Shown: in pieces, positions 22,480 to 36,185 of the stretch | Layout: every line of letters begins with the position of its first letter | Numbering within the stretch: the stretch's first letter is position 1 | From: Echinococcus granulosus | Lineage: Eukaryota; Platyhelminthes; Cestoda; Cyclophyllidea; Taeniidae | NCBI RefSeq assembly: GCF_000524195.1 | Contig: NW_020170465.1 | Span: forward strand, 279,367-343,366 | Reading direction: 5' to 3' | DNA length: 64,000 bases | Program-made: the position numbers and the translations under genes | Notes under the pieces: model-generated | Seen by the model: the letters and a program-made list of their open reading frames with translations, nothing else | Database searches by the model: none | Told to the model about the DNA's origin: nothing

Positions 22480-25400
22480 TAGTTATGTTCGCAGTATTTT
22501 CAAAATGCACTAAGAGACAAGTTTTTTTGCTAATTGATTTGACCTCTGCCTTTGGGAAGCTGTCAGTGGTTTTAATGCGATTTTATAACGTGGTTACTGG
22601 GACTTTCAGAAGTTAGTCGGCACCTCTACAGTTTATGATGATTGCGTATTGCCTGGGTCGGGTGCCCACCTTTGGGTGCATTACAACTTCTTGAGGTGGT
22701 TTCTAAGCCCCTTACTACAGGTCAGGCAGCAGAGTGATGAGAGACGTATTCGCACAGAAATCTGACCTGATTGACGATACGTGAGTTCTCCTCTTGCACG
22801 ACCTGCATTTGAATGGCAAAATTTAGGCATATCTGCTTTGGACTAACTGAAAAAGACCTGTATTACGCAGGGAAATGGTGTGGTGATTGTTTTGGGGGAC
22901 AGATGTTGGCATTCCATTGAAATTCATGGTTCCCCATTGCTGCAGAAATTAAATGAAATAGTGTCATTCGAGAGTTAAGCATCTTTACTCCAAATTGGAA
23001 GATAACCATGATCGACTAAGTAGGTAGGCTATATTCCTGCGGTCAGCTTCGAGTTGGTAAAACGTGTGCTGCACTATGAGAGGTCACTTGTCACATGTGG
23101 ATATGCAGCTACATCTGTTAGCCAGAACTTAAAAGGAGATGCTTACAGAGCACGAGAAAAGAAGTGCGATTCCTTCATGAGTACTAAATGGGGAAAATTT
23201 TATGCTCGGTGCGTGGTCATTGAGGTAGTTGTGTTTCCATCTTGGAGTTTGTTTAATGTGCAATGATGGTGGGTGCTGTGTTGGGTGATGTCATGGCAGT
23301 GTGTGGTATTTCCTTTCACCCTACTGACTTACTGCAGAAGTGCAACGAGCTATTTTGTTCAGTTAGCTGCCAGATTCAGGCAGACCGGTCTGCGTAGACA
23401 ATTTGGATTTAACCTGCATTAGATGTGATTATGTATTTGTTGGTTGGTTATTTGGCCAGTCGTTTGGCCATTTAAATCTTCTGCGAGGTGAGGGATATGG
23501 GATCGCAACGAGCGCCTAACGTTCGAGAGAAGAAAGTCTCTGCTGTTTAGTTAATAAGGTTAGTTGATCAGTTTGTGCTAAGCTAAAATGATTTTCGCCA
23601 ACGCCGTGCACAGACATTGAGGTAAGTCATTCACTCCCAAACTGACGTTTGGCTGTCATGAAGCTGCAATTGGGTATGTGGGAAGGGGGAGGGGGAAACT
23701 AGTAACACGGTCATTGAAATAGCCAGATGTTGTAATCACTGTGATTCCCCTTAGCAAGACTAGTGGCCAATGCACCTCTATTCGACATAAAAAAATAGGA
23801 AAATAAGTGCCTTTTATTTTTCTTCGAATAAAAGATTTGTAGGTCCAATGAGGGAGAACTGTGCCTTTGCTGCTGCAGTGAATCAAGGGCACCAGAGTGT
23901 CAGAGGAATAGATAAACCTGGCAGCACTGGGAAGTTTGGTCACGAAATGCGCAAAACCAAGTTTTTACTGAGTCACCTGTCACTACACGCGACCTTGGCA
24001 AATAGATGTCTCCAATGGAGCCCTTCTCCGTTGAATGTTCTGGTTGAGGGCCCCTTCTGCCATTCAACTAGAGCCCAAGCCCTTGAAACTAGGTCACAAC
24101 TCCACTGCCGCCCACGCACATCACAACCCTTCAATGCATCGTGAACAGGTCCACCCAATGCGTATGCCATTGATCTCTTCAGCTTATGGAGAAGACTCAC
24201 TAACCACGTTTCCACTACATCCCATCGCCTATATTGTTAGCATTTCGAGTTGATTCTAAATGTCTTATAGGCAAAACAGAAGACAGAGAGAAAACGTAAA
24301 TCGACTCTCTCAATGTCTTTGTCTTTTCTGCCATACTGAGGTAAAAGTTAGCCACCACTTTCGTACGTCTTCGTCGATCTCTAGCAGGCAGCATATTGCA
24401 CAGCCTCTAGTATGCTCCTCTTGCATAACATAGGTTTTGTTATGCACAACATAGATACCTGAATTTTTTTTTTCAAAAAAATAAACCAGAAGACGAGTTT
24501 ATAGTGTCTTTAGTTCACTTTTCTCGATTAAAATTTGGAAATCATCAATCTACAAAAAGGAAGAAAAAGTGAGTTGATTTTTTCTTTTTCTTTGCAAACT
24601 ACAGCTAATAAGCTAGTGAACCCACATGAGGTGGTCAAGAAATTGGAGTTTAGCTTGCCTCCCTGACTTCCGCTCCTGCAAAACGAGACCGGCTCTATAC
24701 ATTATGACTAAACTTCAAAAAAACGGAAACATTTGCAATGAACACAATGCTCAGTGAAATGTGTCTGACTTATCGCAGTCGGAACTTGTCAATAAATGCA
24801 TCAAAATCAGCTCAAAATTGGAACAGATTCAGGCATGAACTGTTTGAACAAGCCATATAGCTGTGAGGCGCATTAGGCCATATGATTTCTCCTCTGTTTA
24901 TTTATGTGTTACGATATGCAGATACTTGCGTCACCACAAATTTGGCTTCCACTATGCTTTAGACATTTCTGTCCAAGCCCTTCAGTTGCTGTCAGCTTAC
25001 CGACAGAATAAGAATGCCTATACCTTAAAATGAGACTGCTGCTGTGCAGGAAGCAAGCGTTGTATTTTTGAATCAAAATGTTGTGAAAGGATGTGGGCTT
25101 GATATCCATCGCTGTTACCAGTGTAGGACGATGGTCGTAGTTCCCCTCTTTTATGGTCCTCATACTCTAAGAACACCCAGGTTGATTTGACTTCGGCGTG
25201 TTTATTAGGTTAATTAAATGGAGGAAGCAAGTACAAGTTTAAAGAGATATGGACATAGAATTGCTCTTCAGGTATTAGGACGCTGGCACCTTGGTCATGA
25301 TGTTCAATTCATCTGCCCACCTCCTATCTAAAAGAAACATTAAATCAACATAAGTATTACAGTAATGAGGAGAGCAAAACATACGCAAATAGTTGTGTTG

Positions 25401-25520
25401 TTGCTGTTTAAGTTTACGACGGCCCTTTAAATCGCTTTTTTTGCTAAAAAATGGCAATATTTTTGTATTGATTTAAATTTAAGAATGCTTTATATCGCCC
25501 CTATTTGTTTAAGTAAGCCG
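22480..25520. other. Intergenic with one GC-richer patch
   Basis: No supported exon. At 23.85-24.25 kb the sequence is noticeably richer in GC and several frames on both strands stay open, but none shows a convincing start, splice pair or domain. It may be a decayed repeat or gene fragment. Confidence 0.35.
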
Positions 25521-25527
25521 TGACTTT

Positions 25528-25554
25528 TGACCTTGACGCCAAACGAATTCAATT
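25528..25554 (+). promoter_or_regulatory. Inverted third copy of the laminin-flank 27-bp element
   Basis: The reverse complement is identical over 27 bases to 6267-6293 (AATTGAATTCGTTTGGCGTC onward, including TCAAGGTCA). In this orientation it would precede a plus-strand gene, but no start codon or exon follows within the expected ~25 bp or beyond. It is either a fragment of the duplicated promoter or an independent regulatory site. Confidence 0.5.
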
Positions 25555-28500
25555 GCCGCACACTTTGTCAGCGATAAGAAAGTGAATTTATATCTATTTA
25601 GCTAATACCTACTTCGTTTAATGAATTTAAAATATTTGCTGTGCAAGAACAGCAATTTGTTGCAAAACATTTGCATGACTACCTAGACTTTTTTGCCCTA
25701 AAGTGTTGTTTTTTATGCTCTAGGTAATGCTTCAGTTGCGTAGTTTGCGTCATGCAACCTTGCTAAAAAGTGGTGAATATTTCATGAGAGCACTTGCTAA
25801 CCTTGGTCTGCATCTACTAGTTCATTTTCCTTTACACAGCAGACCAATTATTTTGAAAACACTAGTATGATTTAAAACTTATGAGCTCCTTACAGAACAT
25901 TTTTGCCACTGCCTTATGAGTAATTTATACTGGCACAAATTGAAGGTAGCATAAAAGCTATGATATGGTAAGGCAACTGTATCCACAGTTGGTACTCCCA
26001 CCCCACCTCTTGCTATTTTATCATTCTTACAGCCTCATGCCTATTTTGTACGTCAGTAGGTACTAGTATTTTGACTTGTTTCGAATTGAGAAAGTACCTG
26101 AGGAGCCATAGCTGTCCTAACTTCATGCCCACTTCTCACATAAATACTGCACTTAGCACCACTCATTTTTGAAACATCGTCAAATTACACTATAGGAAAA
26201 GTTAAACAATGAATTCCACAGCATAAAGTAAGTATTCAGTTTTGCCATTTGTAATTACAGACTATCGGTAAGTCACAAAACTTTAAGCAGAGGTTTATTT
26301 TAAATGTTCAGGGTCTAAAACAATTTGGCGTTGATAGAAGATCTAAAATTCAAATGACAGCATGAAAAATACTGATAATCACGTAAAGAGGTTAATTTGA
26401 CGAAAGATTGGCATTAGAATGAACTCACGGACAGCTTGTAATTGTACTTCTATAACTGTGTAAATGCAAAACTTTTAATATAAAATATTTACAATTTTCA
26501 GAGGCGAATGCAAGTGTCTTACTTTAAGCACATTCCTATCTTCAACAATACAATACAAGTGACTGTTATAACTAAGTCAAATATCGGTGTTGAAATTTCG
26601 TCACTCTCGTTTTTTTCCTTCCACAGTTACTACCATCTAAAGGGTCAACTCGCCTTACTAAATATCAATGCTTTCATTCTCGAGAGATTCTAGTATATTT
26701 GGCTTTGTAAACGAACTACATTTTGATAATTTATCACCCTATAGATATTTTAAATGATCCCATAACTTACCGTTTTTTTACAGAGAGCCAGAGTTTCCAG
26801 TTGTTTAGATTTTTAATCTTTCTTCTATTTGCTTTTTACCGTAAAAGCAACTTGCAATGAGCTCCCTTGTTCTTGCCTCCTAATTTCTCTATAAATAAGA
26901 AAAGTGCACAGTCGGGTGCTATCTCTTGGGATATTCATCGCCCAAAGACGGGTGTGCATGATTATGCGGAAAATCTGTTAACAAATCTTTGTAAATAGAT
27001 TTCCCACATCCTTGTTCTTCGTTAAAGTGCACATCATCATTATCTAATTCTACATTAGGCGGGATTATACAAAATCACACAGAATATTATGAAAATACTA
27101 ATGCACATTCAATAAAATTAACTGCTCTAACAGATGAAAATTGCCGAAAATTGAGTGTAGTACAATGACATCCACATAGTTATGTAGCGTTTGAAAAGTC
27201 AAACAAATTAATGCACCATAGCGTCTTTTCGACTTTGCCATAGAGTTGCAACAGGTTGAAGTGGTAGGAGGGGATATACTACTTACTAACGTGCAGCAAA
27301 GATGGGAGGCTATTGACACACAACAAAAGCAGCGGTGAAGGCATAAATACAACCTTTGGAGACTAGAGAGCTTTTGCAGTTCAAGAGAATATCACGGTCT
27401 TACATAACAATGAAAACCTCTAAAAATTCTTTTTATTTACGGATAAATGTCACCTTTTAGTTTGCTTCGAACCTTGAATGGCTGCTGAAACATTATGTGG
27501 AGTTGTTAATTTTTGGCGACTGATAGCGAAAAGGAGCAGAAAACAGGCAGAAAATTCGTATAATAGAAAAGAATAGAATGAACGCAAATTACTGGTGGCA
27601 TATGCTTAATCTATTCTATGCATTCCTCAGTAAACAATATAAGATTCTTCTTGTTTTTGTGGTTCTCATAGCACTGTGCCCAAATTAAGTAATCTTCAAA
27701 GAAATATACACATTTTTAAAGACGATGAATGCCATTGTTAGAGTAAATGACAAAAAATTACGCATCCATTGCAAGGACAACTAAGAGCCACTTATAGTAA
27801 CAGTGACTACATCACCCACTTCCAGGGAGAAGTGCCTTCCAGTACCTTAGATAGGAATGGTCGATGATAACCAGTTATTCTTCCAAACAGGAGGGTTGGA
27901 GTCAGGCTTTACTTGCTATTGTCGCGATCAAATAAGAGGGGCTTATGCAGCAACCGCGCCTTGCCCGAGGTTGCTGTCCCTTAAGGGAAACCTCACGCAT
28001 TGCTATGCATTTACCATCTTAAGAGGAATAAAATATTTAGAAGGCTATCACTTAACCCCATTTTTGTGGTAAAGTACCCTTTTCAAGCAATTAAAAGTAT
28101 CTTTTATAGGTATAAATAATACCTTAGATCTAAAACGCATTAAAATTTGGTAATATTTTCCGTCTTTTCCTAATCGCTATGACTCTGAGTCGACATGCAT
28201 GTTGAGTTACCGAATGAGTTCAGTGGGTTTTTTTATGAAAAAGTTTACTAACATTTAAGACCTACCGTCGGCATTTGAGATAGGCATTAGGAGACTTGCT
28301 TTGTAACTTGTGCCATTTATTGGGGAATTAAGTTCTGCAAATTACTACAAAAATTTTTCCTCTTGAAAAACCTGCATTTATCCTAAATGCCATAAAGATG
28401 CAGAATAACAAGTTGGACAATGCACTTCGGCAACTTTGTAATACACTTCAATTCGGTCCGTTCCATAAAGTAGACAAACTCGTGTCACTTCAGACTCAAA

Positions 28501-31500
28501 TGACCCTTAACGATGTGCTAGCTCGAAAGAGGAGGAAGTGAGCAGCAAGTATAAATAAGGCTGCCGTATCGGCAGACTAGTGCATGTAATAAAATGCTCT
28601 TTACTAGTTACAACAGGCAATCACGGAAGGCCGTACCAAACAGCTACACACCCTTACTTTATCGTTAGGCACTGGTGGTTATTTAGGCGCATTTTCCGCA
28701 ACTTTTAATGATCTGTGATGGATAAGTTGTCTCTTGAAACATTCTTTTACCATAGAGACCTGTTATAGGTGGTTTAACAGCAGCGAATAATTCTACCAAG
28801 CTTAAATTAGCGTTACTTCTTTCCCATTAAAACCAAATATCTCGTAGTTTAAAGTGTCTATCCTTGGCGGTATGCAACTACAAAAACTATCTTGACTGTT
28901 CCCTTTGTAGTCAACACTATGAAGGTCAATTCAACTCATGTGATTTTGATGGAATATTCAGAAGGCAAGACGTTTTAAAAACTAGTTAAGCCAAGCAGAC
29001 AGAGGTGGTTCTAAATTATTGGGGAAAGTATGAGCGTTTATTATTAATAAATGAAGTGCAGGGAGTGCGACATTGGCCAGGTTAGACCTCGTCACCTCCA
29101 AAGGTAAGTGGGTCACCGCACCACTACACAAATGTCCAAGTAGCCATTTGTTCTTCTAATTTACGATTATATGGATACCGGCCTTAATTTCTGCAAGCAA
29201 ACCGGATGTTGGTGGATCAAGAAGTGCTTGACATGGCGGTAAAATAAGCGTGAAGCCGGTTTCACCGCACCTCTATTAGTTGTGCATTTAAGTCCTCAGA
29301 TTTCTACACTTTCCAACATTATTATAGGACTGCTTGATAATATTCTCTCATTATTTTACCACATTTTTAATTGAAGTGGATCATAATTGCTTTAGTGCGA
29401 TTGTTTCGGCACGATGCTGAACAAGTTAAAGCCATAGTAATGCAAATGGATGAATAAAATGGCAGAGAATGAGCTCAGATGGCGCAGATGGGAGGATAGA
29501 ATGCCTTCAAGGTATTCCGAATCCTTACTCAGATGCATTGGAGGCTCTCGGAACGGGTATCCTAGGTGCAGTAAAGGGCAGCAAATGCAAGATGGGATTT
29601 CGCCACAATTTGAGCAAACATTTGTACCATTCTTTTTATATATATTAAGGCTTTAGAGGTCCTTTTTAACAACGTACACGCCTATGATGGCAATTTTCTC
29701 ACTTTACTCGTGTCTTCGCTACAAAAGAATGCCATAAAATATGCCTTAATAATAAGTCAAAGAGAGGGTCTCGACGACAATAAGGGTTGCACTGGATTGA
29801 GTAAAACATAAGAGGGAACCCTGTAGCTTAAGTATCCCTCATCAAATGATTTTTGCAAGCTGAAGAAAAGAAACACAGAAGTAGCGCCAAGTATAAAAAA
29901 GGAAAGAAAGGAGGACTAATAACAAATCCTCCTACTTAATGATTGAGCGACTCATTTGTGCCATATCCCTAGGCAGTATAAGAGAGGCAAAAGATAAGGT
30001 ATTGCAATCTTTTTTGTTTTAATCAGAAGTTAGTAGGAAAAAAGTTGGCCTTGTATTTCCTAAGTCTCTGGTTCCAGTTGCGTTTGCCCAAAACTCCAGC
30101 AATTTTGAAGGCATTTCTTCACAATTTCCAAACATGATAAATTTACCTGTATCTTTTAAGTTGTAAGAAATATAGAGAGCTGTTTACAAATCACATTCAT
30201 TTTTGGGGGTTTCGGTGAATGGACGAAATCTTCTAGTGGATATGCTTTGTTTGTAACGGTTACATTCCACATTTTAAAGTGAATTCAGAAACAAGAACAA
30301 GAAGGGACTTTTTCATTTAATAGGCTGACCCTTAGAGAGATTAAATAAATGCCTAATTATGGAAAATTACTGACCAGCGGGTATGTAAAATCCACCCGAA
30401 ATGAATAGCACAAGGGGAATAAGGCGCTGAGGTCTTGTGGTAGAGGCTTTAAGGGGATAAAAAAACGTTAAAAGAGTAGTCCAATGACGTATACATTTCG
30501 AAAAGGTTGTAAAACTCTGCATAGGAAATAAAACTTAACGCTCTGGAATCAGGCGGGAGTATATCCTCCACTACCGCAGGTTTATGGGCATGGTACTTTA
30601 TGCGGAGAATTTCTTTCTTCGGAATAGATGGATATGAAGAGAGGCTCCTCGAAGTATGTGATAATGCAAGATACTGATATATACCACTTAACAAAATGTA
30701 TGCACCAGTTGTCTGTTAGACGTGAAAAGGAACCAAAATAAATAATGTTGATGAGAATGAATTTGGATGATTTTACATTGAGGCGAAATTAGGATTGACT
30801 GGGTGAAACAGATCATTAGTTAGGTATCAGTGAACAACTTCGATGTATATCTTACAGTAATTTGAATGAGTAGTGACCACTTCCCTACATGGAATTGGAA
30901 CAATCTGTAAACATGCATTATTGTGTGCCTTCATATGTAAGATGTAAAGTGAGTCCAGTCAAGTCTCACTGACATGCATACCGTGTGGGTAAATGTAGCT
31001 CTGACACTAACACACAATCGATGTCCCTTTGTTAGTGATTATTGTTCAGGCCGCGAAATATCTGTCACTTTTTTAAATTTTTCAATGCACAGAAAGCCTT
31101 ATTTTGCATGGGTAATCCACACAACACCATTACCCATTGCAAAATTTCATAAAAAGGCGATTCTGTCTATAAGAACCGTGAACCTGACTGTGTACTACTT
31201 TGGTACCCACAAAACACTTTGGGGGCTACAATATGATTTGGGTATTTGGACAGAACTCGTTTCTGGATTTTACTTAAACATTAAGACAGGTGTATAAATT
31301 TGGCTTCAGTTTAATTTGCTGCCCATTTACACATCTTCTGCTATTTTAATACCCTTTCTATTCTTTGTGATGGTTTACATTCGTGGAAACAATTAAACAA
31401 TGAGTTAAAAATAGGCAAAATCGGCGGCTGAGCTTGGGCATCGATGTCTGATGGGTCTCTGAAAAATAACATCGCAAATTTCAATAGCAGGGCAGCCTTA

Positions 31501-34500
31501 TTGCATGTGATGATTTAATAATCGGTAAAAGTGAAAACAGTCTGCATAATTTTGGTTTAAATAATCACAAAGCTCATGTATTCCCCTCATTGCTCATCCT
31601 ATGTGTGGGTTTAAGAAACCTGTGGATCTACCTTTACTGCTTTCAAACAGTGCCAATAACCAACACCTAGGTACGAGAACTTAATGGCTCTTAATAAATC
31701 ATGCAATATGGAGCCTTCGGTTGCATTCAATTACGCACCGATACACAGAGATGGGAAGGAGCTACACGTTACTACAGAACCGCACTCTAGAATGAGTTCA
31801 AAAATATTACGAGGCGCTTAGATGGATCTTGCACATCCGGCGATGAATTGAAAAGCCACACCACACACTGGGATAGAAAAACAGAATCAAGGTGAAATTT
31901 CTTAAAATGACGTTCTTTGAACACAAAATCATTGTATTTAGGTGACGACGCTTGTAATCTTTGAATTGAGAACGAATGGATGGTTGAGCTGCCATTACTG
32001 AAAGAAAAGTTTGCATGCATGAGCAAGGGCTAACGTTAACGCTTTATAACCACCAGTTCTCCTTTTCTCTTAAGCGGGTCCAGGGATGGGATAAAAAGTG
32101 AAGACGCTATAGAGCGTTGACCCGCCTTTAGCGGCAAGAAGTCGGTGAGTCCCTTCAATGAAGGCCACAGGGAGGTCAGAAGTGTGACACTATCAAAATC
32201 AAGAAAATGTTTCAATGCCAATGGCTTTTCAGTCCCCAGCCTTGTGAGATGTCGTGCGAGCACCAACTACGCTATGATAGTTAAAGAATACCTATCCTAC
32301 TCCGTAAAAAAAGAAAAAGTTTGCCTCCTATCTTCGAATTCTGGAAGTTCCCTAGAGCTAAAGCAAAATAAAAGGGAGAGTGAGATCAAAATTTCATAAA
32401 TTTATTTTATTATTCGTAAATTAGATAAACTACGATATATGCACAAAAATGACCGCCATAAAATTGATTGATTTGCTAGCCTTAAAATAGCTTAGCAAAA
32501 GGTATTGTTTGCAATCTGGAATTTTTTCAAGGCATTTATTTACTATTGATCCTCATTTTTATTTATAACATTAGGAGGATTGAAGATGTACATACTTTGA
32601 TGCTATTGTAGAATTAACCACTTCATTTTATGCGTCTGCTTGCCTAAAGTACAACTATACTTTCCAACCTATTTTTGAATCACTATAAAGCCAAGAGCGT
32701 TTTTATTAAAAGGTAATAGTAAAGTTAAAATTTATCAATAATGAATGCTTGTTATCGCAGTGCACGTCCATAGTTATCCTTTCGGCAAATTATTTCGGAC
32801 GTACGGCATAGCTTCTGGTTCTGAACATGGGCATGGGCTTGAAGGAAGTAAAATTGGACTACGCAAACCTGTCCTACTTTAAGAACGAAACAGTATAGAC
32901 ACTTAAAAAAATCCTATGCTTGTTTTGGAATGGCACCTAGAAGCAATTCTCTTGGCAAGAGATCATATTAAGAGAATTTACAATTATTCTCGCTAGTTGT
33001 TACATTGCATTTGTGGATCAAAGTGAAATAATTCCTGTATAAATTAATAAATAAGGCCCATCACCACCACTGCAACCACTTTCTCAAATGGTCATCCACT
33101 AACTTTGTTGAGCGCCTGCCAACAACTCTGAATGATGACTAAACAAACAAAATCGTTTTGAGAACTCCGCATTACTTTAGCATCCATTTGTATTTCTTCG
33201 AAAATCAACCGTGCCGAAATCAAAAGGGTGAACAATATTGCTTTAAACTAAAAATGAAGGGATTTACAAATGCCAATATAAGACCCTGACTTTCTGGCAT
33301 GTGTATTTATGCTTTCCAAAGTGACTTGAAGCCATTTAACACTTTTGTAATGGGAACGCGGTTTCAGTCTCCATGAATGTCAGCAAGAGTGACTACAATT
33401 TCATAAGAAGTAAATGCAGAACAAACGACAGTAACTTACGCATATTTCCTATCATACTCGTGTGTGGTAGATCTAGACAAAAAAATTGATACAGGATAGG
33501 AGGGTGCAATTCCTTTTATTTTGTATCACTACATAATGGCGTCCTCAGTACCTTGTGACAGAAACCATCAGTAATGCAGTGCGGTAAACATCATCAAGTG
33601 GTCATTTAGACCTGGGGTAACTCATTTTCTACAGGTACCGCCAATATCCTGGTGCCAGGTCTGCTACGCATGCCTTCAGTCCGCTATCAATTCTCTACAG
33701 GAGTGCCTTATCTCGTCGTGAGAGCTCAAAACCAGATTAGTAGTAGTAGTGGGAGTAGGAACCACTCCAAACGACTGGAAATTCTGGTTTTCTTGGCTGG
33801 TTATCAAACTAAGGCCTTCTGGAATGCGCATTGGCTAAGTGTGACTAGATCTGAAAAGACTCACAACAAAAGGTTTGAAAGCGAGTTGACTTCTGAGAAG
33901 CCTTCAATTTAAAGTTCTTCACAATCAGTGTCTATGACGACAGAGAGAAGCTGGATTCCAAAAAAGCTCAAATTTATGTTATGGAAAGACTTCGAAGGTG
34001 ATGATGGGCAGAATAATTTCATCGGTATACATTAGTCTAAGCACTACCTCCCAAGTCACATATTTCTCAGTAGGCTTCATCTAAGAGAGGGTGCCATGCT
34101 CTACAGAATGTTTTACTACCAGTAGACTTCATTCGATTCGCGATGTCAATTATTGGTGTCATCGTTCCGCTTACTCAGGATCAGTAAAAAGACTCGTTTT
34201 TGGTTGGAGGACGATATAATGGAAATATTTGCTTGAGTGATTATTAAACTAGGCAGAAGTTTCAGTTTTTTGCTGGTTCTACCGTAATCTTGTTGTCAAA
34301 CCTGCTATTCACATCGGTACCCTTTAAGTCCTTCCACACACGAATACTGAAGCAGCAACAAGAAGCTTTATGGGTAATCAGTATCCGTCTTCATGATTTT
34401 AGATTAAGATAAAGTTATTCGAAATTTAAAATACTAACTTTTACATAAAGAAAGTGAAGTTCCACAAACCTTTGCCGTTTTAAGATGGGGCAAGCTAAAA

Positions 34501-36104
34501 TTTTAGAGCTCAAGACTTACCACTCACATGGAACTCAAGGATCAGGTGCATAGCTGCAAAGAAATGGATATACTTCCTTTTATTTGCTAAAATTGCTAAA
34601 ATCTTTTAACAGTTATGAACCATAAAAGTGCATCCTATTTTCACTGCAAGATCAAGGTAATTTCTATTGAAGCAAAGATTCAAAAATGACCAGAAATGAA
34701 TTGTGATGAAGCTTTTTTCCAGTGTGGAAAATGCATTCCATTTGATGTTTCTTTGGTGATTATGCGCCCAAAACAACTTTGATGAACACCGCAGCTTTAA
34801 GGAAGATTCAATTTAACATCGGTGTTAGAAGAGATGCCACGCTCAGTGGTTAATGGAGTGCTGGGTTACTACTCAACGGGTACACGACTTGGGTCATCCC
34901 ACTCACTCTCAGCCATGATGACAGGCACGAATGAGAATGATTGGATGCAAGTGTGTGTAGTTATGGAATTTCGAATAGAAGATGGCGTATACCACAGCGG
35001 ATGTCTACCCTGTGGTGAGATGCGTAATTTCTGTTAGCAAGAGAAAGGTGGTTTAGGGTCAGCGGTCATTTTAGTCAACATTTAGCCGTTAAAATTTCTG
35101 AACCTAGATACCTGACTAACGTTTAATCTGTCTTATACCGGTAGTACACAAGGAATGAAGTAGGACCTAGACGATGTCCTAACTGCTACACTTTGAAAGA
35201 ATTCCACCAAATATACGTGCAATTTTGTCGGTTGAAATTGGGGGACCTTTTAATCCTTTGTGCTTCTAGTACCTCAATAATGCTCCAGGATGTCAGAGAC
35301 TTCCGTCAAATCATGTTTAGAGTGTGGTCCATTGTTTCCATCTATGTGATCCACTTGAAAGAGCTCTCTTGCAGTTTCGAAATTAAGAATGCCATCATCT
35401 TTGTTCTCCTAAACTGCGACATTTGCAGAGCTTGTGCCTCCTATTTCGTTAAGTTAAATTGAAGGCATGAAAAGGAGAGCCGAAATTAGTTTTCCTTTTA
35501 GGCTAAGTTGGGAAACAAATCTCAATGCAATCATCTCCAAGGGCGTGTATACAAAAAACGTCAACAAAATGTCGGAATTCGACCTTTCTCTGGTATGCAA
35601 GTAAGATGGTGGTACGGATGCAACTGAAGTGCCTACCAAAGCCTTGATGGCATGGTATTAAACTTCCTCCCAAGGAAAAAAAGGAACAATTGTTGCAGTT
35701 TACTTGATAGAGATCAAACTTCCATCCTTTTGGTGTTACCTTTCAATAACTTAACTCAACTACGGCTGTAGACTGCGAATAACTTGCCCCGCCTGTCTGC
35801 GTAACTAATGCAAAATTTATGTCGGCGATATGTTTGAGGCATGAAGTTTATCATTTTATTAAAAGCCTTAGGTGAAGTCCTAAATTACGACTTTTATGCT
35901 GTGTACAATTTCAGGGGTGATTCCCATGCAAACCAATGACTTAAGGTAGTGGTAGCGGTTGGTTGAAATTCTGCAACCGTCTAAGGTAGAATAAAACACT
36001 CATGTCAAGTTCTAGTGGGCTTTCATCGGCTCAAGTAGACTCCACATTGTTCTGTTCAAGTTATCCTCTTCGGCTGCTAAAGAAACATGTAAAGAGATTA
36101 CTGT

Positions 36105-36185
36105 GGCTATCTATCCATCTACCTTTTTCTCCACCTAACTCTCCATCTGTCCCTCTATCCATCCATCTTTCTATCTGGCCATCCG
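36105..36185. repeat. Degenerate CCAT/CTAT tetranucleotide tract
   Basis: About 80 bp of imperfect CTAT, CCAT and CCAC units. Similar short tracts, often ending CCATCTAAT or CCATCTAC, occur near 38.53, 38.80, 39.14 and 39.70 kb. Confidence 0.75.

Noticed and set aside
25275..25457. Possible third laminin copy beside the inverted element
   Set aside because: The translated sequence has no similarity to the laminin signal-peptide exon; only the 27-bp element is shared.
30974..31297. 107-codon plus-strand ORF
   Set aside because: AT-driven composition, no splice context, no recognised family.
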